Assembly: GCA_012295275.1 (NCBI GenBank)
Contig: CM022671.1
Location: 16,000,456-16,064,455 of the forward strand
Length of the DNA stretch: 64,000 nucleotides
Origin: Chrysomallon squamiferum
Taxonomy: Eukaryota; Mollusca; Gastropoda; Neomphalida; Peltospiridae
Direction: 5' to 3'
Part shown: piece after piece, positions 51,091-64,000 of the stretch
Layout: every line of letters starts with the position of its first letter
Numbering within the stretch: the stretch's first letter is position 1
Program-made: the position numbers and the translations under genes
Notes under the pieces: generated by a model
What the model was told of the DNA's origin: nothing
The model's database searches: none
What the model saw: only the letters and a program-made list of their open reading frames with translations

Positions 51091-52275
51091 ATGCCACAAG
51101 CGCACAGAAAAGTGGATCTAGGCGAAAACTCGAGAATGATGGCAGCTGGGAAATATTCAGACAATACCCTGAGGAATGTAAATGTCATCAATGGTTTAGA
51201 AGCTCAACTGTCCAAAGTTCGACTGAACGTCTTACAGCGAAACGCTAACGAAAGTTTGCACAAAATGAAAACATACGAAGATAAAATCAAGGACTTGAGA
51301 GTAAAAACAATAGCTTATCAGAAAGTTGTGGCTAATCATCCAATCACTGCAGCTCCAGATTATCATAAAGCGCTTGACGAAAAATACACACTGCACAGTT
51401 TCAGACACGAGATTAAAGACATGTTGCACAAACTTCACCCGGACACGATCAGGAAGAAAAAGGCGCAGACGTTGATTGAAGCGAGCAGAGAACGTTACCA
51501 GGCTGCGATACAGAGCAGTCAGCAATACTTCAACTCCTTACTACCTCCTAAACCATTGCTAAAACCACACATGCGTTTAGACAGGAAACCCGAGTTCAGA
51601 CCGTCATGGCATCAGGAGCCAGTTTTCGAACATAAATCGCATAAAGACACCAACAAACATCCCGTTACAGCAACCGTCAGTAAACAACAGCCCGACGGCA
51701 AAAATATACAACGTAAAGAAAATAACGTACGTGATGCCATAAGTAACGTACAGGCGTCTAATCAGGCACAGTACTGTAACAGCAGAACTAGGAAGGTTCT
51801 TGCAGCCACAAGAAGTGATAAGAAAAGCATTCGACTACCAGAAATCGGTTCTCAGGAAGAGAATATCAAGCAGTGGGTTAACACACTGCCTAACACACAC
51901 GTTAGAAGAAGACGAAGAGACACGGATGATTTATCAGATACTGCATCAAAGACTAGTGAATTCCATCAAGATGGAAATGACAGGTTTGTTTCAAAGACTC
52001 GTATTCTGGATAGATACACTAATGATCCATACAGCACCAGTGATGAAGAAAATTGTTGGAATAAAGACACAACCAAAAAATCGGACATTCGTCGTCGAAA
52101 ACCGGATAAAGCCAAATCGCTTTCAAAAACGACTAACAGGCTGGAAAATCAAGTGCAAGAAATTCGAAATGATTCCGGATATGGGACTGCAGAATCAGAT
52201 TTCGAAGTAACACCTCGCCTGAAGGACGGAAAAGAGTGGAAAGCGATGCTCAGTTCCACCAAAACTAAGGAGTAG
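51091..52275 (+). CDS. Uncharacterised basic, partly coiled-coil protein, single coding exon
   Basis: 394 codons in one exon that begins one base before the ATG at a TTTTTACAG acceptor (ending 51089), so a non-coding exon lies upstream. I do not recognise the family. Residues about 34-75 and 95-145 are helical and charged, likely coiled coil. Residues about 150-180 are Pro-rich (LLPPKPLLKPH). The rest is low-hydrophobicity, Lys/Arg/Ser/Asn-rich and probably disordered, with an RRRRR cluster near 273 and an acidic-serine C-terminal block containing NDSGYGTAESDFEV before the end. No signal peptide or membrane helix. It is far richer in CpG and GC than the other coding exons here. The coding potential is convincing: no low complexity and balanced composition. 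AATAAA follows at 52338-52343, 63 bp after the stop. Confidence 0.78.
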   Translation: MPQAHRKVDLGENSRMMAAGKYSDNTLRNVNVINGLEAQLSKVRLNVLQRNANESLHKMKTYEDKIKDLRVKTIAYQKVVANHPITAAPDYHKALDEKYTLHSFRHEIKDMLHKLHPDTIRKKKAQTLIEASRERYQAAIQSSQQYFNSLLPPKPLLKPHMRLDRKPEFRPSWHQEPVFEHKSHKDTNKHPVTATVSKQQPDGKNIQRKENNVRDAISNVQASNQAQYCNSRTRKVLAATRSDKKSIRLPEIGSQEENIKQWVNTLPNTHVRRRRRDTDDLSDTASKTSEFHQDGNDRFVSKTRILDRYTNDPYSTSDEENCWNKDTTKKSDIRRRKPDKAKSLSKTTNRLENQVQEIRNDSGYGTAESDFEVTPRLKDGKEWKAMLSSTKTKE

Positions 52276-53230
52276 AAATTACTATTAATTTTTCCAATGA
52301 AAATTTATTTCTTTTAAAAGTTCAGTATACACAGATTAATAAAGAAATGTTTTGCCATGTTTTGTTTTGAACTTTTAAAGAGATTATTTAAATGAGATGA
52401 AACCATGAAATATTATGAATGAATCAAATACTGCCGAATTTACCAAGCATGTCATACAAGTCTAGAGATAAATATCGCATAGTGTTTTCAAATAATTTCG
52501 TTTAAGAAAAAGAATACAAAATAATGAAGACAGACTTAATATATCTGACTCTTATTTTTTCATTGTTTTGTGAAGATGTATAAAGCTGTAGGCAAAATTC
52601 AATTTTTGAAAATGTTTTTATATTTTTATATATAAATACACACTGATGGTGTAAAGGCCGCTATTCTTTTATTTAAATAATATAAAATGTAAATTTGAAA
52701 AGTTTACCAAAATAAAAACTACAGGGTGTCCCGCGAAAGTAACGCTTCTTCTTCTTTTTGTTTTTGATTTATTCGCTTTTATTGAAAGATACATAAATTA
52801 GAAGAATTTTAAGTTCTGATTATAAAATACTTTAAAAAGTATATAACATAAAACAAAAATAACTATATAGAAAGTTATACAGTATTAAAAAAGGATATTA
52901 CTTTTGCAGCACCATGCACATTAAATCGGTGGCTGTCTGCTGCTTATAAGGATCTTTCTATGATTTCTGAAAGAGAAAAGCCATTGTTATAATTAGCAGA
53001 ACGTTCAAAGTGAAATGTTTCCTTAAAAAAAAAAAAAAAAAAAAAAAATAAAAATAAAATAAAATCTTTGGTTTAATACAATGTTCGTTCAACATAAATG
53101 AGAAGGGCATGGGTGAACGAAATGCATATATTGAAAAAATCTTTCTCAGTCGAATGGATAGCTGGTGAAAAATAACGGGTATATGTATGTATTTCATGTA
53201 TGCGAAATGATATTGAATGAAATACGAGAA

Positions 53231-53237
53231 ACCCCCC

Positions 53238-53284
<47 letters not shown>
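53231..53284. repeat. (CA)n microsatellite
   Basis: C-run followed by about 22 CA units. Confidence 0.95.
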
Positions 53285-53292
<8 letters not shown>

Positions 53293-55032
53293 AGTTTCTT
53301 ATACTTTGATTAAAGATCATTTGGATAATTCATCTTATTCTCACAGTATTCCGAATGAAATAAATAAATGACATTCTTATTTTCTTCTTCTTTTTGTTTT
53401 TTTTAATAAATCGAAAAAAATGCGATTTCAGATAGCAGTGTGAAACGTTAAAAGAAAAACAGTAATACCTAGAAAACAAATAATTTTATTTTTATAAACA
53501 AATAAATACATAACAAATAAAACAGTTTCCATCACTGAGTTCTTGAATAACAAATACAAGAACAAAATAAATAATTTTTTAAAACAATTTTATAAATTTT
53601 GTTTTCACTGAATTTAAAGTGAATAATTTTGACTAATGCAGAAATAAACTAATCAGCTAAAGATTCTAAGCTCATATTTAAAACAGACTAAATGGCAATA
53701 AAATGACACGATGAAATGTTAATGTTAAAATAAAAATGTAAATTACGTAGAAATAAAAACATATTTGAAAAAGTAACAACGCCATCTCTGTTTTGTTTTT
53801 TTAAGAATAATTGAACAGTAAAATAACAGATATCACAGATTTTTAAAAACTTTTACACAATCACATAGTCACGTACGCACATACAGACATATATATTGTA
53901 ACAGCAATAAAATATTGAATAAAGAATACATAACAATAATTTAGTGTCATTTAAAATCACCAAATCACGAAGATTATTGAATAACAGAAAGAAAAAAATT
54001 ATGCTACCAAACTATTTTATATTTATATATTAGTCTCTGTATATATAAACATATATCAAGATTGCTACTTAACTACAACAATTAAGTAGAAAGATAGAAA
54101 TAATCATCATTATAATGACATTTATATTGGAATGTGAATTTGATGTGAAACAAATGGCTAACAAAGCTTTGAGAGTTAATAATACCGGTTTTTTTTTTTT
54201 TTTTTTTAATGATAATTCTAGGCTGTTAAAAAGAAAATGAGGTAGTCTGATTATTTTTGGTTTCTATAACGATGTGATTAGGTAAAAAAGTTTGTAACAG
54301 ACAGAAAAAGATAATTCTAGTAGAATCAACAGAGTACCTGGCGGAGTTAGATCTAGGATCTGAAAAAATCTTTGGTTGGTAGAAAATAAGGTTTGACGCC
54401 ATGGGGCATGTAATAAAATATATGTATAATATTATTATAGAAATATTTTTTTTTATTATTATTACAAACTGATCGAAAGCTAATTAAAATACAAACTGAT
54501 AAGCTGAATTAACATTTAACAAGTTCTTTTTAATATTTATAAGAATTTAATTATTTAAAATAAATAATATTTGATAAAACCAAATTTGGATTATTAATTT
54601 TTACAAATCGTCTTTCCAGTAATAAATTTCAACGATATAAATCTAAATTATTTACAACATTTTATAACAACTAATTTTGGATTATATTTTTTTTTTTACA
54701 AATTACCTGAATCTTAATGATCTAAATGATTGTCCGATTCATTATATATACACACATATAAAAAATTATACAAAATGGCACAAGAGAATTACAAAATAAA
54801 ACAATGATAATTATAAATGAATTAAATCCGTTGAAGTAGTTTTGTTGCTGGGAACATGGTGATAACGGAATAATAATTATTTAATTTAAAGATAATCTAT
54901 TGTTGTTTATAATAATAATTATTTTTATTAGTCATTGTTCTAAATATTAAAAAAAATTAATAATATCCGTCCACAAAAATTATATTAAAACTTTTTGTAA
55001 AGTATTATATTGTAATGGAAACTGAAAAAAAG

Positions 55033-55064
<32 letters not shown>

Positions 55065-56180
55065 AAAAAAGAAATCAAAATCTGTTCCAAATATATATAC
55101 TCTTTCTTTGTTTCCATGATTTAATTATTGAAATTTAAAATTAACAGTTTGAATCATATTATAAATAAAATAATTATTTGTTTGACATAAATATAAATTG
55201 TTGAAAAACGTACATTTTTAAAATACTTTTGGAATACTTTTATATATAAATATATTGATAAAAGAGAAATATGCAGTATTTAAAACGTTATTTATGAATA
55301 ATATAACCCATTTAAAAACCCATAAAACAACTTCACACTGAAAGATAATAACAAGTTCAACATAATAACTAAAACATACTAAACTAAAAATAAACAAGTA
55401 AAATATTTATACATACTTTAAAAAACACAAACAAAACGTGTGAAAAGAAAAGTTTAGAAAATTGTAGTTCCGCAACTTCCTCTGTATTATGTCACTGAGT
55501 GCACAGCCGTGACACCTGTCAATCAAATGTCGTCTGGGAATGTCGTCTGGCTGGTGTGAAAACAGATCAAAATGATATAAGCCATTTTAGTTTTGTTTTT
55601 CATCAAATTAAATCCAAGATGGTAGACTCCAGTTGGCATAAGAACGTAACTGCATCTTGTTTCACTGACAAATCATAAAGGAATTTTTCGTAAAGAAACG
55701 GGATACATTATTAGTAATAAAAGACTGTACTAAGAATAATGTGGGAAGAAGCCTATAGACAAGATAAAGTTCAATATGTGGAAGAAACTGTGTGAAGTAT
55801 ACGATGGTCGAATGGATGAGTTCATTGAGGAGGACCTAAGACTAAAATCAAGAAAAGATAAGAAAAAATAACCTTTTGGAAGATTCAGAGCTGAATTTCA
55901 TCTTACAGAACGTCTCTAGAGGGAATATGGAGGATCGACTGATCATTTCTTCAAGAAGAGTAATGGTAAGATTACATTCTTTCATTCCGGAATTTCTATT
56001 TTTTCGATAATTAATTTTGATTTTGGCATCACATAACAACTAAAGTCGTTAACTTGCCAGTAAAGGACAATATCCATATCTCTAGTCATGTAAATTCTTA
56101 TAAACTTTCATAATATGGTTTTTGAAATATGAATTATTTAAGTTCAGTGGTGTTTTTATTTTTTTTTTATATATTTTTTT

Positions 56181-56186
56181 TTTATT
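56181..56186 (-). terminator. Candidate poly(A) signal of the CUB gene
   Basis: AATAAA on the minus strand 217 bp past the stop codon. Confidence 0.35.
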
Positions 56187-56402
56187 GGCCCATATATATG
56201 TGTGTCTGTGTGTATACACATACAATACACATACACACACTCATACACACAATTGTGTATGCATGCAAAACAACAAGAACACTAAAAACATTCTCATATA
56301 ATTAAAGAAAATTAAAGAAATAAAATATATGTAAATATCAATAGTACTGATATCGATTTGCCATTTTCATGTAAAAAAAGCAATTAATTATCAGTTTTTC
56401 TT

Positions 56403-59246
<2,844 letters not shown>

Positions 59247-59305
59247 GTCACCTTTTTACAATTGTCACTTCATCAGAAGGATAACGGCATGACCACCCAT
59301 GTTGA
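59247..59305 (-). other. 5' UTR part of CUB-gene exon 1
   Basis: A CTTTTTCAG acceptor (plus-strand 59306-59314) precedes 59 nt of leader and the start codon. The leader contains an upstream ATG opening an 11-codon ORF (MGGHAVILLMK) that stops just before the real start. Confidence 0.5.
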
Positions 59306-59482
59306 CTGAAAAAGATAAAATACTGAATATCATTAGCAATCACTTTGGTTAGAAAAAGAATACAAAACCGTGACGAAAAAGCAAAATCAAAAACAATATA
59401 ATAAAAACGAAAATATAGTAGAGTAAAATAAAACAATAGGTATAATGAACGAACAGTAGTTATGGTAGCAGTAGATGAGAAT

Positions 59483-59520
<38 letters not shown>

Positions 59521-60727
59521 TATTATAATGGTCATTTTTACCATTAACAGATCAGTTTTATCTATTTCAGTTCTGTTATATCTTTTTCAATTTCACATGT
59601 CTGTTCTCCTGTTCTCGGTTTCATTTTCTAAGAATACTATTTAATTTGGTGTTACTGTAACCGCCTGTAACTGCTATTAAACAGAAATATTTTAAGATTC
59701 ACTTATTCATCATCTTGTGATCCTATCATTGCCTTTTTTTTACTCATTATTTTGCTTAAAGTATTACTAGCATGATTTACAGTTTTTCTCACGTTGTTTT
59801 GAGGGCTTGTCTTAAAAAAAATCTTTCATCCCTTCTGTTTTTTTTTCACCTAAAAATGTGTTCCTTTCAGCTTATCGATATAGTTTAATCAGAATATTAA
59901 AATTAATGAAATTTAGCTTTTCGTTCACAATTATTTTTATAATGTCTACTCTGTGTGTTTTATTCTACCAGGAAACTAACTTCGTCTGTTTTATTTTAAT
60001 TAATAGAAATAGCATCTCTTGATAGATACAACAACAACAACAAAACAACAACAACAAATAAAAAAAAAAAAAAAAGAGTAAAAATGTTTTTGTTTGTTTT
60101 TTGTTTTTTTAAAAAGATCCCCTAAACGCCAACAAAAATTAACACGATATTTTTGTGGGACAAGCGCAAACATTTAGCACTGTATTGTTATAACAAATAC
60201 GTTTGTGCATATGATGAAAGAAATATTCATTTGCTGACATAACAAGTAATGAAAAATTCTGCATATGTCAAGAGCAATACAAATGGCAAAAATGGCGCCA
60301 GATTCTTTCACCTTTGATATGGGAATACATAATGTCTGTTTCTAATCAAACTAACACCAGACATTTGGATTATAAAAAGCAAAGACTATCAATATATCTC
60401 AGAAAACTGTCAATATAATCTCAGAAATGTGTGAAGAGGTTAAAACAGCCATACGCCAATCTCGCCGTTTATTCAGTAATCTAAACATCAGGCTATTCAT
60501 TTATATATTTATATTTTTTGAAACTGTTAAACGCGACGGTTCTCAAAAATACCATTCCTAATCCTCTCGTTCCACAAGATATAAACGTCAGACGTTTTCT
60601 CTGGAGTACACCGTGTTGATATTCCGCTCCATTTTTCTCCGGGCAAGCTACAACTACAGACATGGCAATCAATAAGGATTTTCCAATACCGGAAACACAA
60701 TGATAATATCTCCTCTTGTGGACTCAC

Positions 60728-60800
60728 CGAGCAGACGACTATCAACAGCAGACGACATTGACACGGCGTGTTGTCGTTCTCAATTTATCTGACATGGCTA
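60728..60800 (-). other. Putative non-coding first exon of the CUB gene
   Basis: Minus-strand sequence ending GTCGTCTGCTCG followed by the strong donor GTGAGT. It has two ATGs; the second opens an ORF that would continue through the junction into the exon 1 leader and stop there. The 5' limit is unknown. Confidence 0.35.
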
Positions 60801-61099
60801 TCAAATATCATCATTAATTAATGTCTGCATTTTCTTAATTATTTATTCTTAGGTCTTCTCAAGCTGCATAACCCTCTCCTAATCACGATTTTTATCCACG
60901 GTGGACGAAAAAATTCTTCATTATTAGATTTGTTTTACGTCAAAGTATATTAATGTTGTAGTTTAATGTTAGCAAAGATTCGTCATAATAAGTAAAAGAA
61001 AATGATAACAACAAAGTATATATGTATATATGTGTGTATGTATGTATATATGTACGTACGAATGTATATATGTATGTATACTGTGTGTTTAAAATGTAT

Positions 61100-61101
<2 letters not shown>

Positions 61102-61184
<83 letters not shown>
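61102..61184. repeat. (CT)n microsatellite, about 41 units
   Basis: Uninterrupted CT tract, followed shortly by ATT, ATC and TTC trinucleotide runs (61256-61340). Confidence 0.97.
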
Positions 61185-61186
<2 letters not shown>

Positions 61187-62966
61187 AAAAACCTGCCGGT
61201 TTATTCACTCCAGTAATATATTATTTGCTGTTATTCTTCTTTTTCGTATTCATCTTATTATTATTATTATTATTTTTGTTATTATTATTATCATCATCAT
61301 CATCATCATCTTCTTCCATTTCTTCTTCATCATCTTCTTTTTATTATTGTTATTATATAATTAATATTTTTATTGTTTTATTTTTGTTTATATAATAATT
61401 GCGTAGTTATTATTATTATTATTATTATTATACTGCTGAATGTTTTTTCACATCCTCAGCTTTAGAAACTTACATATAGGCATACATGAACTGGTTATAA
61501 TGATATCACAGCGGTTCACGGCCTCTAACTCAGCAGCAAGGCTTTGTTAACGGTAAATTGCTACAGCCTGCGGATCATGACGTACACACAATAAGATCGA
61601 TAAAGTGATTTAGAAAAAAAACAGTACTAAAAATGTATAAAATATATATAAAAAGTCACCTCTTTAGAATGGAATCTCTTGACCTCGTTGAAATAAATTT
61701 CAGAACTGGATCTCGCTTTTGTGTGTGTCTTGCAGACCATTTATTGTTCTAATCGATTTTTGTTCACATCCCAACCTGCAGATGTAAGCGATGTCGTACC
61801 TAGCCGATACCTAAAGCCACGTATATTTGTTTTGAAAACAAACGCGATTCCCCTCATCTATAAAACGTTTAATATTTAATCAAATAAAATCTATTTATCC
61901 CGGTTATCGATATTCATGTTTATATCTGTCTGGAACTCTTGAATTCCGATTTTGCTGCATCGTTACAGAAATAACGTTCAGCAACATTATACAATAATTA
62001 ACGTTTTAAACACGTATACTTACACGAAAACGAATCAGATCACGTAACAGCACTCAGATGAAATCTCTACTACTCATCGCTTGTAATCCTGTATATGCTA
62101 GTAAGACGATGTACACAGTTCTGCTAATGGTAAGCGAAGAGAAAATCCTACAGAACGGATATGAGAACGTGGACTCCAACCTGCAGAGCTGACAAGAACA
62201 CAGAAATGCAATCAGCTGTTTGAAGGACTTGAGTGTGTAAATAAAAAATCTCACTCTGTCTCTTTCTCACTGCTTGTGTCAAGGAATATCATTTCATTTC
62301 AGTGACCTGGTACAGACGTGATCCGTGCGATTTTTTCCTTCCGAATAAATAGCGATTCCATTTATCCATCCATTTATCTTCAGTCAATAGCTAATAGACA
62401 TTCACTTCGTCCGTCTATCCACGTACATATCACGTACAAGCTTATTCGTGCTCGTACTCTACCAAACTCTCATTGTAAATAGTAGAGACGCATTTGCAAA
62501 GAACTCTATTTACTGTAAAGAATATAATACTTTTTAAAATAATTATATAATTTAGCATTGATTGTATATTTTAAACTAAATAGTGGTTAGCTTTTTTCTA
62601 CATGTTTTGTAAGAATCATTTTGAATCAGAAATTGGTATATAAATATAATAAATATAAGTAATCGTTATTTACATTATTACTAATAGTTATTTTTGTGGT
62701 CACCAATGAAGAAATATTTGTTATTTGCAGTTAGTTATAAGGTAATACAGTAATGAAGGATAACATTTTCACGTTTATCGGAGATCATTTCGTACATTGA
62801 TATATAAATTCCCGAAAGACTGAGTATATAAGCAATTTGCAATAATTAAATTTTACTCAGTCTGTCAGGTTTATACATACATAGTATGTTTACATTCAGT
62901 TTTGTTTTATTTTGTTCTATTTATCTCTTTATCTATCTATCCATCCATCTATCTATATATACACAG

Positions 62967-62972
<6 letters not shown>

Positions 62973-63024
<52 letters not shown>
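62973..63024. repeat. (GA)n microsatellite
   Basis: About 26 GA units following ATCT and ACAC short tracts. Confidence 0.97.
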
Positions 63025-63029
<5 letters not shown>

Positions 63030-63504
63030 TAAAGTAAAATATTTGCGTTTATATATTTATTTATATTACATGATTACTGAGAATTTCCTTTTCATTCAAG
63101 TGTACAAAAAATATCTGAAATAAAAAGTTTAAAAAATTTTGAAATTACAACGCTGAATAACCAAATTATAACCTAGGGGCATATACTCATTATCATCGAT
63201 ATTGTAATTACAATAATACATTGTTTAAATTATAATTCGACTGCAATATCAGTTTAAACTCATTAAAATAAATTTATTTTATTTTTGTTACATTTCTTAT
63301 TATCATCTGTCGTTGTAAAGTTCAGTCTGATAGTAAGGAAGTTAGAGTTGCCTCCCTCTACATGCTGTATAAATAGAAGAGTTCTCCAGATTTACGTCTT
63401 TACGAGACCGGATCTTCACAGCTTTCAAATGTGATACTAATGATGATTTATTTTATCCGAATAAGCGTAGCTGAACAGTAAACGGGATCAAATAAGCGCA
63501 GTTA

Positions 63505-63660
63505 AAAAAAAAAAAAATAAAAAAAGTAAAAAAAAAAAAAAAAGAAAAAAAAAAAAAAAAAAAAAAATCCCAGACTCACACAAAAGTAAAAAAAAAAATA
63601 TAAAAAAAATTAGAAAATATAAAAAATAAAAATAAAAAAAATAAAATAAAAATTATAAAA
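63505..63660. repeat. A-rich low-complexity block
   Basis: Successive poly-A runs interrupted by single G, T or TA bases. Confidence 0.9.
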
Positions 63661-63798
63661 TAAAAGAAATAAAAAGAAATATGTTAATAAATAATAATTT
63701 TGTTAAATATAAAATTCTCAGTAAATAGTGAAATTATTTTTACGCTTAAAATAAAAACCTGTAACCTATAAAACTTATAATATACTGTTTTTCATTTC

Positions 63799-63850
<52 letters not shown>

Positions 63851-64000
63851 CTATTTATTCACTGATTTTAATTTTAATTTTTATGTAATGATTTTTTTTT
63901 AAAGTTATTTATTTAGTTATTGATTATTATTATTATTATTATTATTAGTAGTAGTAGTAGTAGTAGTATTTATTTATATATTTTTATTTATGTTGTTTAT

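Larger units (their letters stand above)
52276..56402. other. Intergenic region between convergent genes
   Basis: Contains the short 3' UTR of the 394-codon gene, a second CAGGGTGTCCC motif at 52722-52732, a poly-A run (53021-53048), a CA tract (53231-53284), another A-rich block (55024-55074), and the 3' flank of the CUB gene (minus-strand AATAAA at 56181-56186). No exon with coding character or splice context was found; the sequence is mostly AT-rich. Confidence 0.55.
59306..64000. other. Upstream region of the CUB gene, no coding gene seen
   Basis: Two possible minus-strand non-coding first exons: one ending with the donor GTGAGT at 60727 and one ending with GTAAGT at 62021. Each is in sequence with more CpG than average. 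The region has AAT (59487-59521), CT (61102-61184), GA (62973-63024), ATT and AAT (61408-61431, 63803-63850) microsatellites and A-rich tracts (63505-63660). ORFs here are mostly microsatellite translations. Confidence 0.5.

Noticed and set aside
51800-52210. 136-codon ORF in another frame within the 394-codon gene
   Set aside because: Lies wholly inside the longer ORF with a less natural composition; treated as a shadow frame.

Overview
The window is an AT-rich piece of an animal nuclear genome. The genes have many short exons with GT-AG introns, coding exons are separated by low-complexity AT sequence, and there are dozens of di- and trinucleotide microsatellites. SEC61A and RUVBL1 are very close to vertebrate forms and keep the usual lengths (476 and 456 residues). 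An animal universal stress protein gene is also present. Together these suggest a slowly evolving lophotrochozoan, most likely a mollusc; that placement is inference. I see no rRNA, tRNA, CRISPR array or intact retroelement.

Layout, with every exon and phase traced by hand: (1) 884-3645 +, the 3' part of a universal stress protein gene with two interchangeable 84-nt exons. (2) 9207-13518 -, a complete tandem-C2 (synaptotagmin-like) gene of 402 codons in 8 coding exons. (3) 14568-20425 +, complete SEC61A, 13 coding exons. (4) 24547-29098 -, complete RUVBL1 (pontin), 10 coding exons. (5) 32027-43731 +, a complete 950-residue coiled-coil gene, best match CCDC146 (flagellum/centriole), 19 coding exons. 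(6) 51091-52275 +, a 394-residue basic protein of no recognised family in a single coding exon. (7) 56403-59246 -, a complete 443-residue type I membrane protein with one CUB domain, 5 coding exons. The genes form divergent pairs (2/3 and 4/5) and convergent pairs (1/2, 3/4, 6/7). They are not a functional cluster: translocon, AAA+ chaperone, cilium, secretory or membrane trafficking, and cell surface are all represented.

The most interesting pattern is repeated short-period tandem duplication (about 60-165 bp) that captures exon edges together with their splice sites. In the stress-protein gene it has produced two intact, equal-length, same-phase exons separated by a 57-nt intron, the expected structure of mutually exclusive exons. 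In CCDC146 (exons 8, 10, 18) and the C2 gene (exon 4) it has left decaying copies of an exon end plus donor, or acceptor plus exon start, inside the intron. Minisatellites and intronic duplications of similar period elsewhere suggest one general process. The region from about 45 to 62.5 kb is also visibly richer in CpG than the housekeeping half.
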